Shown here: positions 40,340 to 48,482 of the stretch, piece by piece
Layout: each line of letters opens with the position of its first letter
Numbering within the stretch: the stretch's first letter is position 1
Source: Clostridia bacterium
Lineage (GTDB): Bacteria; Bacillota; Clostridia; Oscillospirales; CAG-382
NCBI GenBank assembly: GCA_017447445.1
Contig: JAFSNK010000003.1
Span: 62,001-126,000 of the forward strand
Length of the DNA: 64,000 bases
Direction: 5' to 3'
Program-made: the position numbers and the translations under genes
Notes under the pieces: generated by a model
Seen by the model: the letters and a program-made list of their open reading frames with translations, nothing else
The model's database searches: none
Told to the model about the DNA's origin: nothing

Positions 40340-40639
40340 ATGAAGTTCAAAGTTAAGGTACGCAAGCTCATTGAGAACGGCAAGCCTCTCAAGGCGACCT
40401 GCTCTGTCACGATGGATGACCAGTTCACCATCCACGGCGTCAAGGTCATCACCACCGAGAAGCACACCTTCATCGCCATGCCTTCGGAGTCCTACACCGA
40501 CGCCGACGGCAACGAGAAGTTCCGTGACGTTTGCCACCCCATCACTTCCGAGCTCCGCCAGGAGATGGAAGACGCGGTTCTCGCCGCGTACAACGAGAAG
40601 GTCGTCGAAGAGAGCCTCAAGGCTATCGAAAACGCCTGA
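40340..40639 (+). CDS. spoVG: SpoVG family protein
   Basis: The 99-residue protein follows SpoVG: ATCSVTMDDQFTIHGVKVI, FIAMPSESYTDADGNEKFRDVCHPI, SELRQEMEDAVLAAY. SpoVG binds RNA or DNA and tunes developmental genes in Firmicutes. Mobile elements often carry extra copies. RBS AAAGGAGGAA. It stands between the parAB terminator and the pilin genes, so it may regulate pilus expression. Confidence 0.88.
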   Translation: MKFKVKVRKLIENGKPLKATCSVTMDDQFTIHGVKVITTEKHTFIAMPSESYTDADGNEKFRDVCHPITSELRQEMEDAVLAAYNEKVVEESLKAIENA

Positions 40640-40702
40640 TCACCGCCGGCAATCCCAGATGCAACCAATCAACATCCAATAAAATGAAAGAGAGGTACGA
40701 GA

Positions 40703-40936
40703 ATGAGAAAGTTTTTCCGTAAGCTCAGGGACAAGGCGGATCTCGCCCTGCTGAACCTGAAGGCTGCTGTCGAGAACAAGGAGGCGGAGGGCTACGTTGA
40801 CTCCGGCGTCAAAATCCTGATTGCCGTTGTCATCGGCGCATTGCTCCTCGCCGGTCTGTATGCCCTGTTCAACACGACCATCATGCCTACGGTCACGAGG
40901 AAGATCACCGACCTGTTCAATTACTCCGGCAATTAA
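40703..40936 (+). CDS. Flp-type pilin-like protein, copy 1
   Basis: The 77-residue protein has a basic amphipathic leader (KFFRKLRDKADLALLNLKAAVENK), then EAEGYVDSGVKILIAVVIGALLLAGLYALF, a single hydrophobic helix preceded by a Gly, and a short polar tail. The layout fits a small Tad/Flp prepilin cut after the Gly of EGYVD by the peptidase at 42036. It resembles a family annotated as DUF6133 in similar elements (recalled). 67 of 77 residues are identical to the next protein. Confidence 0.75.
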   Translation: MRKFFRKLRDKADLALLNLKAAVENKEAEGYVDSGVKILIAVVIGALLLAGLYALFNTTIMPTVTRKITDLFNYSGN

Positions 40937-40990
40937 GCCGAACCAACCAACCACCAACAACCTATAAAAAATGAAAGAGAGGTATAACAA

Positions 40991-41224
40991 ATGAAGAAGT
41001 TTTTCCGTAAGCTCAAGGACAAGGCTGATCTTGCCCTTCTGAACCTGAAGTCCGCCGTCGAGAACAAGGAGGCGGAAGGCTATGTCGATTCCGGCGTCAA
41101 GATCCTGATCGCCGTGGTCATCGGCGCACTGCTCCTCGCCGGTCTGTATGCACTGTTCAACAGCACGATCATGCCGACCGTGACGAGCAAGGTCCAGGGA
41201 CTCTTCAACTACAACGGTCATTGA
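40991..41224 (+). CDS. Flp-type pilin-like protein, copy 2
   Basis: Tandem duplicate of the preceding gene: same 77-residue length, same EGYVDSGVKILIAVVIG core, and differences mostly in the polar C-terminus (SKVQGLFNYNGH against RKITDLFNYSGN). The untranslated leaders also match (ATGAAAGAGAGGTA before each start), so the duplication included the RBS region. One could be the major pilin and the other a minor form. Confidence 0.75.
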   Translation: MKKFFRKLKDKADLALLNLKSAVENKEAEGYVDSGVKILIAVVIGALLLAGLYALFNSTIMPTVTSKVQGLFNYNGH

Positions 41225-41246
41225 TCGGACAAGCAACCCTACACGC

Positions 41247-41276
41247 GGGGGGCGATGCCTTCGGGCATCGTCCCCT
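41247..41276 (+). terminator. Strong UUCG hairpin after the pilins
   Basis: GGGG-cGATGCC-ttcg-GGCATCG-tCCCC is very stable but is followed by TTAATC rather than a long T-run. It may partially terminate or stabilise the pilin mRNA 3' end, giving more pilin than downstream machinery. Confidence 0.6.
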
Positions 41277-41301
41277 TAATCTAACCACAAGGAGGTAAAA
41301 A

Positions 41302-42024
41302 GTGAAGAAAATCATAGCATTGCTGCTCGCTGTCGTCTCGCTCGCGCTCTGCCTGACAGGGTGCGTGTATGAGGAGTTGGGCGTAAAGCTCAATAAGGAC
41401 GGCACGGGCAGTATCGAAACAACCATCGGGCTGAAAAAGGAGTTTGTAAAGCAGCTCACGGAGCTGGGAGGCTCCGATCCCTTTGACGGCAAGGAAACGA
41501 CCGAGATCGAATACGACGGCGAAACCTACATCGCCTTTACCGATACCAAAGAGTACGAATCCTTTGAGGATATGGAAAAGGCGCTGGCGGAAATGACCTT
41601 TGATTCAAACGGCATGGAGAGCACGTTCACCTCTCAGCCGGATGACGACACGGGCGTTTCGCTTCAGACCGAAGACGCGACAATAAAACCTGAGACGCTG
41701 TTCTTCAAGAATGTGAAGATTGAGAAGGACGGCTCGAACTATGTGTTCGACGCCGTGCTGAACGCGGCGGAGGGAACGGTCGAGGGTTACGACCTGAGCG
41801 ACATTCTCAAGGTCAATATCTCGGTCGAGATGCCTGCGAAGATCACGAAGTATAAGAACGGCAAGGTGGACGGGAAGAAGATCACGTTCGACCTCTCGGA
41901 CATGAGCAAGGAAACCGAGTTGTATGCGGAGTGCAAGGTGTCCTCGCCCGTTCCCGCCATCATCGGGATCGTGCTGGCGGTCACCGCCGTCGCTGCATTC
42001 ATCGTTCTGAGAAAGAGAAAGTAG
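41302..42024 (+). CDS. Membrane-anchored lipoprotein (LppM-like) in the Tad operon
   Basis: The 240-residue protein has a lipoprotein signal (LLLAVVSLALCLTGCVYEE, lipobox LTGC). The soluble part contains VKLNKDGTGSIETTIGLKKE and NVSVEMPAK-like strands (NISVEMPAKITKYKNG), resembling LppM/DUF3153 domains. A C-terminal helix (AIIGIVLAVTAVAAFIVL) ends with RKRK, so the protein is held at both ends on the outer face. Its role may be in pilus assembly or stability, inferred from position. Confidence 0.8.
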   Translation: MKKIIALLLAVVSLALCLTGCVYEELGVKLNKDGTGSIETTIGLKKEFVKQLTELGGSDPFDGKETTEIEYDGETYIAFTDTKEYESFEDMEKALAEMTFDSNGMESTFTSQPDDDTGVSLQTEDATIKPETLFFKNVKIEKDGSNYVFDAVLNAAEGTVEGYDLSDILKVNISVEMPAKITKYKNGKVDGKKITFDLSDMSKETELYAECKVSSPVPAIIGIVLAVTAVAAFIVLRKRK

Positions 42025-42035
42025 AGGTATAAGCA

Positions 42036-42674
42036 ATGGTGGTGATCCGACCCGTAAACCCGCATATTTTTGATGCCGTATTTCAGCTTGACGCAGGCTT
42101 TATCGTAGGCTCCGTGCTGATCCTGCTTCTGTCCGCGCTCGCGGCCCTGGCAATGGCCAGATACGCATCGGGACGCTTTGAGACGAACAAGAAGAAGACG
42201 GCGCTTTGCTTCACGGTCTTTGGCGTTTGCGTCACGCTCATCATGATCTGTTTTTTTGGATGTACTGCAATTGCGGTCAAGGGCATATTCCTCGCCTACA
42301 TCCTCGCATTTTCCTCCTTTGAGGACGTCAAAACGCGGGAGTGCGACGATCACCTGCACCTCATGATCGTGATTGCAGCGTTCATCGGAACAGACCTTAC
42401 CAACCTGCCGGGTATGATCCTCGCTGCCTTCTTCGCCGGAGGCGTAATCGTCCTTTCCAAGCTCATCGGAAAGGGCAAGATCGGCGGCGCAGACATCAAA
42501 CTGGCGGCGGCGAGTGCGTTCCTGCTGGGCTTTGACCGGGGTATCCTCGGCCTGCTCGCAGGGACGCTGCTTGCCGTTTTAGTCAACATTTTTAAGAAGA
42601 ACAGAAAAGCGGGATTCCCCATGATCCCGTATCTCGCTGCCGGGTTTACGGCGGCATATTTTATCCAAGGATAA
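42036..42674 (+). CDS. A24 prepilin peptidase (TadV/CpaA-like)
   Basis: The 212-residue integral membrane protein has six or so helices. The catalytic aspartates are in FSSFEDVKTREC and KIGGADIKLAAA (the GxGD motif reads GGAD here). It has no N-methylation zinc domain, as in TadV. It should trim the small pilins (40703, 40991) and pseudopilins (47563, 47987). Confidence 0.88.
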   Translation: MVVIRPVNPHIFDAVFQLDAGFIVGSVLILLLSALAALAMARYASGRFETNKKKTALCFTVFGVCVTLIMICFFGCTAIAVKGIFLAYILAFSSFEDVKTRECDDHLHLMIVIAAFIGTDLTNLPGMILAAFFAGGVIVLSKLIGKGKIGGADIKLAAASAFLLGFDRGILGLLAGTLLAVLVNIFKKNRKAGFPMIPYLAAGFTAAYFIQG

Positions 42675-42689
42675 GGAGGAAAATGCAAA

Positions 42690-42839
42690 ATGAAGTATTT
42701 AGCAGAACTGTTTGACCTCACGAAGAGGTACGTCAAGGCTTGCCGCCGTTCGAGGAAATTCAAGAAGATGATGACCTCGAATGTGCGGAAAATGCTCAAG
42801 AAACACCAAAACGCGGGAAAGGAGGTTGTAAACGCATGA
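42690..42839 (+). CDS. 49-residue basic protein between prepilin peptidase and CpaB
   Basis: An ATG at 42690 with RBS AAGGAGGAAA reads 49 codons rich in Lys/Arg (LTKRYVKACRRSRKFKKMM, VRKMLKKHQNAGK). It ends ...VVNA with TGA overlapping the CpaB start (ATGA). Spacing and overlap are those of a real operon gene. It has no membrane helix and is strongly basic, perhaps a cytoplasmic membrane-surface or nucleic-acid binder. I do not recognise it. Confidence 0.7.
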   Translation: MKYLAELFDLTKRYVKACRRSRKFKKMMTSNVRKMLKKHQNAGKEVVNA

Positions 42840-43690
42840 AGAACAGAACAGTCATCGGCGTGATTTGCATGGTGCTGGCGATTGCCGTCACCTTCCTTGT
42901 CGCTCCGCTTGTCAACCAGCTCTCGACCGACACGAGCGAGGTCATCCGTCTTGCGGAGGACGTGAAGCAGGGCGTTCAGATCACCGCTGACCATCTGGAA
43001 GTGGCAAGAGTGAAGACTGATTCGATCCCCTCCGGGACGCTGAACGACCCGAAGGACATCATCGGCAAGTACGCCGCGTCACAGCTTTACGCGGGAGATT
43101 ATCTGACCGTCGCCAAGCTGACGGGTGAAGCCAATACCGCAAGCGACGTGTTTGCGTCTCTTGACGGCACGAAGGTCGCGGTCTCCGTGACCATCGACAC
43201 CTTTGCCGCAGGCCTTTCGGGCAAGCTCGAAAACGGCGACATCATCTCCATGATCGTTGTGGACAAGGAAACCGGCAAGGCGTCGATCCCCGCCGCACTC
43301 CGTTATATGAAGGTCATCACGACCACGACTTCGGGCGGTATCGACCAGGATAGCATTGTGAAGAACGAAGACGGGAGCTATGAAATCCCGAGTACAGTCA
43401 CTCTGCTTGCCAATACCGAGCAGGCGAAGCTGCTTGCCAAGTATAACGCGGAAACTACGCTGACCGTTGCTCTCGTCTATCGCGGAAGCACCGAGAACGC
43501 AAAGAAGTTCCTTGATGTTCAGGACGAGTTCTTCGCAAACGGTTGGTCCGCAGAGGACGAGGAGAACGAGCCCGAAAACGGCGAAAATGTTTCGCCCGGC
43601 GGGATCGATCCCGTTCAGCAGGCGAACGACATCATTAACGGCAACGCAGACTACTACGATGTGGAAGAGGCGGTGATCGGAAATGGGTAA
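42836..43690 (+). CDS. cpaB: CpaB/RcpC-like pilus assembly protein (SAF domain)
   Basis: The 284-residue protein has an N-terminal membrane anchor (TVIGVICMVLAIAVTFLVAPLV), then an SAF-like domain (EDVKQGVQITADHLEVARV, ASQLYAGDYLTVAKL) and a second domain with VAVSVTIDTFAAGLSGKLENGDIISMIV. The acidic C-terminal tail is cytoplasm-distal. It is the periplasm/wall-side partner of the Tad machine. It overlaps the 49-residue gene before it and the ATPase after it. Confidence 0.88.
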   Translation: MKNRTVIGVICMVLAIAVTFLVAPLVNQLSTDTSEVIRLAEDVKQGVQITADHLEVARVKTDSIPSGTLNDPKDIIGKYAASQLYAGDYLTVAKLTGEANTASDVFASLDGTKVAVSVTIDTFAAGLSGKLENGDIISMIVVDKETGKASIPAALRYMKVITTTTSGGIDQDSIVKNEDGSYEIPSTVTLLANTEQAKLLAKYNAETTLTVALVYRGSTENAKKFLDVQDEFFANGWSAEDEENEPENGENVSPGGIDPVQQANDIINGNADYYDVEEAVIGNG

Positions 43691-44405
43691 ATTGATCGCT
43701 GTCTGCGGCTCGCCGAACTCCGGCAAGACAACCGCAGCACTCAAGCTCGCACAGGAGATCTACAATCAGAAGAAGACCTCCGTGCAGTTCATCTCGCCCG
43801 ACCTGAACGTACCCTGTATGGCGTATCTGTTCCCGAACGGTAAGGACTCGGAACTGTATTCGCTCGGCGTTGCGCTCGATAAGACCGACATCTACAAGGA
43901 GGACGTGCTTCGCCAGACGGTCAACGTCAAGACGATGCAGAACTTTGGGTTCCTCGGCTTTAAGCTCGGCGAGAACCGCTATTCCTATCCCCGTCCCACA
44001 GAGGACAAGATCGTACAGCTTTTCACTGTGCTGAAGGACAGCGTGGAGTACGTCATCTGCGACTGTACCTGCGACCCGGACGACCTCGTTTCGTCCATCG
44101 CCAAGCGCGACTGCGATATTGCCGTGCAGATGTTCAGTCCCGATATGAAGTGCATCTCCTACTACGCTTCCTGCGTCAATCAGTTTCTTCTGATCGACGG
44201 AAAGAAGCTGAAGGTGCTGAACGTGATGGACATCGACATATATGTGCCGATCCACGAAACGGAAACCCACTTCGGCGGTATGGACTTCAAGCTGCCGTAT
44301 GAGCGCAATCTCAAGCAGCAGATGATCACCGGAACGCTCTCGGAGCGCATCGGAAAATGCAAGTACAGGAGTGAGATCGAGCGGCTGGCGAAGGCGGTGA
44401 TGTAA
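43683..44405 (+). CDS. TadZ/CpaE-like ATPase
   Basis: The 240-residue P-loop protein starts LIAVCGSPNSGKTTAALKLA (Walker A GSPNSGKT) and has YVICDCTCDPDD as Walker B-like. No receiver domain precedes it, so it is a short TadZ type. TadZ places the pilus machine in the cell. Overlaps CpaB by 8 nt and CpaF by 1 nt. Confidence 0.8.
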   Translation: MGKLIAVCGSPNSGKTTAALKLAQEIYNQKKTSVQFISPDLNVPCMAYLFPNGKDSELYSLGVALDKTDIYKEDVLRQTVNVKTMQNFGFLGFKLGENRYSYPRPTEDKIVQLFTVLKDSVEYVICDCTCDPDDLVSSIAKRDCDIAVQMFSPDMKCISYYASCVNQFLLIDGKKLKVLNVMDIDIYVPIHETETHFGGMDFKLPYERNLKQQMITGTLSERIGKCKYRSEIERLAKAVM

Positions 44406-45742
44406 TGGCTAAGAGTGTATCTTTTGTTTCCCTTCTTCAGATGGTACAGGAATACATCAGCCAGAACTACGCCGCCGCCCTGTCCGACAAAAGAAAGCTC
44501 GGACAGCTCCGTTCCTACATCGACAAGTATCTCTCCGACACCGGCTACACGGTCGAGGGCTTCACCACGGACGAGCTTTCAAAGAAGCTCTATTTCGAGA
44601 TGGCGGAGTATTCGATCCTGACGCCCTATCTCGGCAAGGAGAGCATCGAGGAGATCAACATCAACGGATGGGACGACATCTGCGTTACCTTCAGCTCCGG
44701 CTATATGCTGAAGCTCCCCGAACACTTCTACAGCCCGCAGCACGCGGTGGACATTGTGAAGCGTCTGCTTCATCACTCCGGCATGATCATCGACAACGCC
44801 ACCCCGATGGCGCAGGGACATTTGCCGGGAAATGCCCGTGTGACTGCGCTGAAGGAGCCCATCGTGGATGCGGACAGAGGTATTTCGGTCTCCATCCGTC
44901 TGCTCCATCCGTCAAAGGTGACGAGAGAGCAGATCGTGAACGGCGGAAACGCGACACAGAAGATGATCGACTTTCTGTGTATGTGCCTCCGCTATGGGGT
45001 TTCTTTCGTTGTGGCGGGTGCGACAAGCTCCGGCAAAACGACCCTTCTCAATGCGCTTCTCACGTCGGTCCCGAACAACAAGCGTATCTTTACGATTGAG
45101 TCCGGCTCCCGTGAGCTTTCCCTTGTGAGCGTGAAGCACGGCAAGGTCGTGAACAACGTGGTACACACGCTTTCCCGACCGTCCGATAACCCTGCGTATG
45201 ATATTACGCAGGAGGATCTCGTCGTGGCGTCTCTCCGCTTCAACCCGGACATCGTGGTCGTCGGCGAGATGCGCGACACCGAAGCTTATTCCGCCGTGGA
45301 AGCGTCGCTGACGGGACATACCGTGGTCTCCACGGTCCACGCTTCCGCCGCTGACGCCGCGCACATGCGCCTCGCCCTGCTTTGTCAGAAGCGGTTTCCG
45401 ATCAATTTCCAGACCTCGCTGATGCAGGCGGGACAGGCTTTTCCCATCGTCGTGTACGCCCACAAGCTGGAGGACAATTCCCGTAAGATCATGGACATCT
45501 CGGAGTGCGTGATCCTGCCGAGCGGCGAGCGAGAGTATCACACGCTGTTCCGCTACAAGATCACGAAGAACGAGCTTGTGAACGGCAAGTACAAGATCGA
45601 GGGTAAGTTCGAGCAGCCCGAATACATGAGCGACCATCTGAAAGGAAAGCTCATGCAGTTCGGCGTTCCCGAAGAGCTGCTTTCGCAGTTTTTGAAGCCG
45701 AAGGCTCCGGCGAAAAAGAAGAAGGAGGCGGTGAGCGCATGA
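44405..45742 (+). CDS. tadA: TadA/CpaF secretion ATPase
   Basis: The 445-residue protein has EEININGWDDICVTF (N-domain), FVVAGATSSGKTTLLNALL (Walker A), DLVVASLRFNPDIVVVGEMRDTEAY (Asp/Walker B box) and GHTVVSTVHASAADAAHMRL (His box), the standard TadA/CpaF set. It powers pilus polymerisation. TAATG overlap at the start, ATGA overlap with TadB at the end; fully coupled. Confidence 0.95.
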   Translation: MAKSVSFVSLLQMVQEYISQNYAAALSDKRKLGQLRSYIDKYLSDTGYTVEGFTTDELSKKLYFEMAEYSILTPYLGKESIEEININGWDDICVTFSSGYMLKLPEHFYSPQHAVDIVKRLLHHSGMIIDNATPMAQGHLPGNARVTALKEPIVDADRGISVSIRLLHPSKVTREQIVNGGNATQKMIDFLCMCLRYGVSFVVAGATSSGKTTLLNALLTSVPNNKRIFTIESGSRELSLVSVKHGKVVNNVVHTLSRPSDNPAYDITQEDLVVASLRFNPDIVVVGEMRDTEAYSAVEASLTGHTVVSTVHASAADAAHMRLALLCQKRFPINFQTSLMQAGQAFPIVVYAHKLEDNSRKIMDISECVILPSGEREYHTLFRYKITKNELVNGKYKIEGKFEQPEYMSDHLKGKLMQFGVPEELLSQFLKPKAPAKKKKEAVSA

Positions 45743-46662
45743 TCCTACAGGTTATTACATCCGTCTTTCTCGTTATCGCCATTGCGATCTTCTTCGGACT
45801 GACGCCGGAGCGCATCACGGACGACCTGATGAACGTCATCACGCCGAATGATACGATGAAGGACAAAGCGAAGAACGTCAGAGGAAACAGAAAACGCCAC
45901 AGGCTGTACAAGCTCTTGGTCAGCATTAAAGGCGCACTTGCCTCCACGGGCAAGAGCCGTCAGTTCACGATTGCGATCTGCGCCTCCGTCGTTCTCTTCG
46001 GCGTCGGCGTCATACTTTCCATTCTCATCGACAACCTGTTTCTGATGCCGGTTCTTGCGGTGACGCTGGCCATGCTCCCGTTCCTCTATATCACGAACAC
46101 CCTTTCCTATTATGAAAAGCAGACGAAAGAGGAACTGGAGACGGCGCTGTCCATCATCACGACCTCGTATGAACGCTGCGATGACATCGTGCAGGCTGTA
46201 AGGGAAAACACACAGTACATCAAGCCGCCGCTCCGCGAGGTGTTCCAATCCTTTGAGGGTGAGGCAATGGCGGTCACATCCAACATCAAGACTGCACTCT
46301 ACAATCTGAGAGAGAAGATCGACAACGAGATCTTCCGGGAGTGGGTGGATACGCTCATTCTCTGCCAGGATGACAGAACGCTCAAAGACACCCTGCACCC
46401 CGTCGTGCAGAAGCTGGCAGACATCCGTATCGTCAACAACGAGCTTGCGACGATGCTCGCCTCTGCCCGCAACGAATACTGGATGATGGTGGCGCTGGTC
46501 GTGGGCAACGTGCCGCTTCTGTATCTTCTCAACAAGGATTGGTTCCACACGCTCATTGATACCGTACCCGGCAAAGCGGTCTGCGGCGTCTGCGCGCTCG
46601 TGATCTTCATCACGGCGATCTTCATGAAGCGGTTTACCAAGCCGATTGAGTACAAACGGTAA
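45739..46662 (+). CDS. tadB: TadB-like inner membrane platform protein
   Basis: The 307-residue protein has an N-terminal helix, a pair of helices at about 70-115 (FTIAICASVVLFGVGVILSI; LMPVLAVTLAMLPFLYI), a cytoplasmic T2SSF domain with ALSIITTSYERCDDIVQAVREN, and two C-terminal helices. It pairs with TadC as the platform on which TadA acts. Start overlaps tadA by ATGA. Confidence 0.88.
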   Translation: MILQVITSVFLVIAIAIFFGLTPERITDDLMNVITPNDTMKDKAKNVRGNRKRHRLYKLLVSIKGALASTGKSRQFTIAICASVVLFGVGVILSILIDNLFLMPVLAVTLAMLPFLYITNTLSYYEKQTKEELETALSIITTSYERCDDIVQAVRENTQYIKPPLREVFQSFEGEAMAVTSNIKTALYNLREKIDNEIFREWVDTLILCQDDRTLKDTLHPVVQKLADIRIVNNELATMLASARNEYWMMVALVVGNVPLLYLLNKDWFHTLIDTVPGKAVCGVCALVIFITAIFMKRFTKPIEYKR

Positions 46663-46676
46663 AGGAGGTTGAGAAC

Positions 46677-47546
46677 ATGATCCAAGCTATTATCGGTATC
46701 CTCTGCGGGATCGGATTGTTTTTCGTTCTCGCGGACGTGTACCGTATTCCGTATTTCAAGACCTCCAAAGCTGTGGAGAGCCTGTCAAAGAAGCAGAAGG
46801 ACAAGACCTCCGGGCTGAACCTCTTTCTTTCCGGCATTGCCGAGAAGATTGCAAAGCATTTGAAGCTCAACGAGTTCAAGCGCGCACAGCTCGAAGCCGA
46901 CCTGAAAACGGCGCAGATGGATATTACGCCCGAAATGTTCAAGGCGAACGCCATCGTTAAAGCCGGTATCATCGGCGTGTTCGCCATTCCCGTCGCGTTC
47001 ATCTTCCCGCTGTTCGTCCCGATCGTTCTGTTCCTGGCGGTGTTTCTGTATCGCATGGAATCGAAGAGCGTGTCCAAACGTATTAAGGCGAAGCGTGAGA
47101 GAATCGAGTACGAGCTGCCGCGCCTTGTCTCCAATATTGAAAAGACGCTCGCCCACAACCGTGACGTACTCTATATGCTGGAGAGCTACGCACAGAATGC
47201 GGGACCGGAACTGAAACACGAGCTTCTGATCACCGTGGCGGATATGAAATCCGGCAACTATGAGGGTGCGATCACGAGGCTTGAAAGCCGCGTCGGTTCG
47301 TCCATGATGAGCGACGTGTGCAGAGGCCTGATCGGCATTCTTCGCGGCGACGATAACCGGATGTATTGGGCGTCGCTTTCCCTCAAATTCAATGACACCG
47401 CCCGTCAGCAGCTTCGCCTGAAAGCGCAGAAGGTCCCGAGAAAGGTCAAGCGCCTTTCGATGTGCCTGCTTCTGTGCTTCATGCTCATTTATATCGTCGT
47501 CATCCTGGAGCAAATTATGACGAGTTTAGGCGTCTTGTTTATGTAG
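46677..47546 (+). CDS. tadC: TadC-like inner membrane platform protein
   Basis: The 289-residue protein has an N-terminal helix, the helices IIGVFAIPVAFIFPLFVPI and a C-terminal LCFMLIYIVVILEQIM. The T2SSF domain contains ELPRLVSNIEKTLAHNRDVLYMLESY. RBS AAAGGAGG 9 nt before the ATG. It is the second platform subunit beside TadB. Confidence 0.87.
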   Translation: MIQAIIGILCGIGLFFVLADVYRIPYFKTSKAVESLSKKQKDKTSGLNLFLSGIAEKIAKHLKLNEFKRAQLEADLKTAQMDITPEMFKANAIVKAGIIGVFAIPVAFIFPLFVPIVLFLAVFLYRMESKSVSKRIKAKRERIEYELPRLVSNIEKTLAHNRDVLYMLESYAQNAGPELKHELLITVADMKSGNYEGAITRLESRVGSSMMSDVCRGLIGILRGDDNRMYWASLSLKFNDTARQQLRLKAQKVPRKVKRLSMCLLLCFMLIYIVVILEQIMTSLGVLFM

Positions 47547-47562
47547 GAAGGAGCGTGAAGAT

Positions 47563-47976
47563 GTGATAGGAAAACTGATGAAATCCAAGCGCGGCGAGGG
47601 CTACGTCGATGTTTGCGTTGGGGTCATTGTATTCGTTATGCTTCTTGTGATCGCTATTAACATTTTCAGCTTTATCACACTGAGAGTGGAAATGGATCAG
47701 ATCGCAGAGGAAATACTGGACGCTTCGACCTACAGCGGGTGCTTCGGCGCGGATTTCCAGGATGCGTATGAACGGATGCTGGAGCAGTATTATGACTTCG
47801 ACGTCGATTTCAGTGCGGACGAGTATTACAACAGCACATATAAGCGAGTTCAGCTTGGTCATGCCATGACGATCACGGTTTCGGTTGACACTTATGTGAA
47901 GGGGCTTGGAGCTTTCAAGATCCCCGTCACGCTGACCGTGACCCGAAGCGGCTTGTCGCAGAAATATTGGAAGTGA
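47563..47976 (+). CDS. TadE-like pseudopilin (DUF4320-like)
   Basis: The 137-residue protein has a short basic start, then KRGEGYVDVCVGVIVFVMLLVIAINIFSF shown here in motif form: EGYVD before a single helix. A soluble pseudopilin domain follows, with DQIAEEILDASTYSGC. It shares the EGYVD motif with the pilins, so it is probably processed by the same peptidase. GTG start at 47563 (RBS GGAAGGAG); an ATG at 47578 is possible. Confidence 0.8.
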   Translation: MIGKLMKSKRGEGYVDVCVGVIVFVMLLVIAINIFSFITLRVEMDQIAEEILDASTYSGCFGADFQDAYERMLEQYYDFDVDFSADEYYNSTYKRVQLGHAMTITVSVDTYVKGLGAFKIPVTLTVTRSGLSQKYWK

Positions 47977-47986
47977 GGGTGAGGCA

Positions 47987-48457
47987 ATGGGAAACAAAAG
48001 AGGAGAAGGATATGTACAGGTTTGCGTTCTCGTCTTGATACTCTGTCTCATCCTTTCGGTGTTTCTGACCTTTGTATATGCCGTCAACTTCGTCAAGATC
48101 ACAGAGCGCAACGCCGAAACGGTGCTTGAGAACTATGTGATGAAGAACTCGATCCGCATCTATAACTCCATCAAGCAGGGGACAAACGAGACGGACGCCA
48201 TTGACGCCGGGGAGTATATCACTGACTTGACGAGCTTTTGCACATTTAACAAAATCCGGGATCGGCTGTATCATTATGACGGAGACGGAAACGTGGATTA
48301 CTACATTTCTGAACCGACCGTCAGATTCGCTGAGAGAAACAAGCTCAAGCTGATAGTAAGCTATACAACCTACGTCCCGATCTACTTTGCGGGAACCCAA
48401 GTCACAACAGCAACCATACCGGTAACGGTAAAACTTAATCTGGAAGGAAAATTCTGA
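47987..48457 (+). CDS. Second pseudopilin-like protein (TadF position)
   Basis: The 156-residue protein has GNKRGEGYVQVCVLVLILCLIL, again EGYV followed by one hydrophobic helix, then a soluble beta-rich domain (KLKLIVSYTTYVPIYFAGT, TIPVTVKLNLEG). It sits 10 nt behind the TadE-like gene. No family beyond pseudopilin-like is recognised. Confidence 0.75.
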   Translation: MGNKRGEGYVQVCVLVLILCLILSVFLTFVYAVNFVKITERNAETVLENYVMKNSIRIYNSIKQGTNETDAIDAGEYITDLTSFCTFNKIRDRLYHYDGDGNVDYYISEPTVRFAERNKLKLIVSYTTYVPIYFAGTQVTTATIPVTVKLNLEGKF

Positions 48458-48482
48458 AAGAACCAAAGGAGGAATGAAGAGA

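Noticed and set aside
41247-41276. CRISPR-like or regulatory RNA reading of the GC-rich hairpin
   Set aside because: A single UUCG hairpin without repeats. No CRISPR array or cas gene was seen anywhere in the window.
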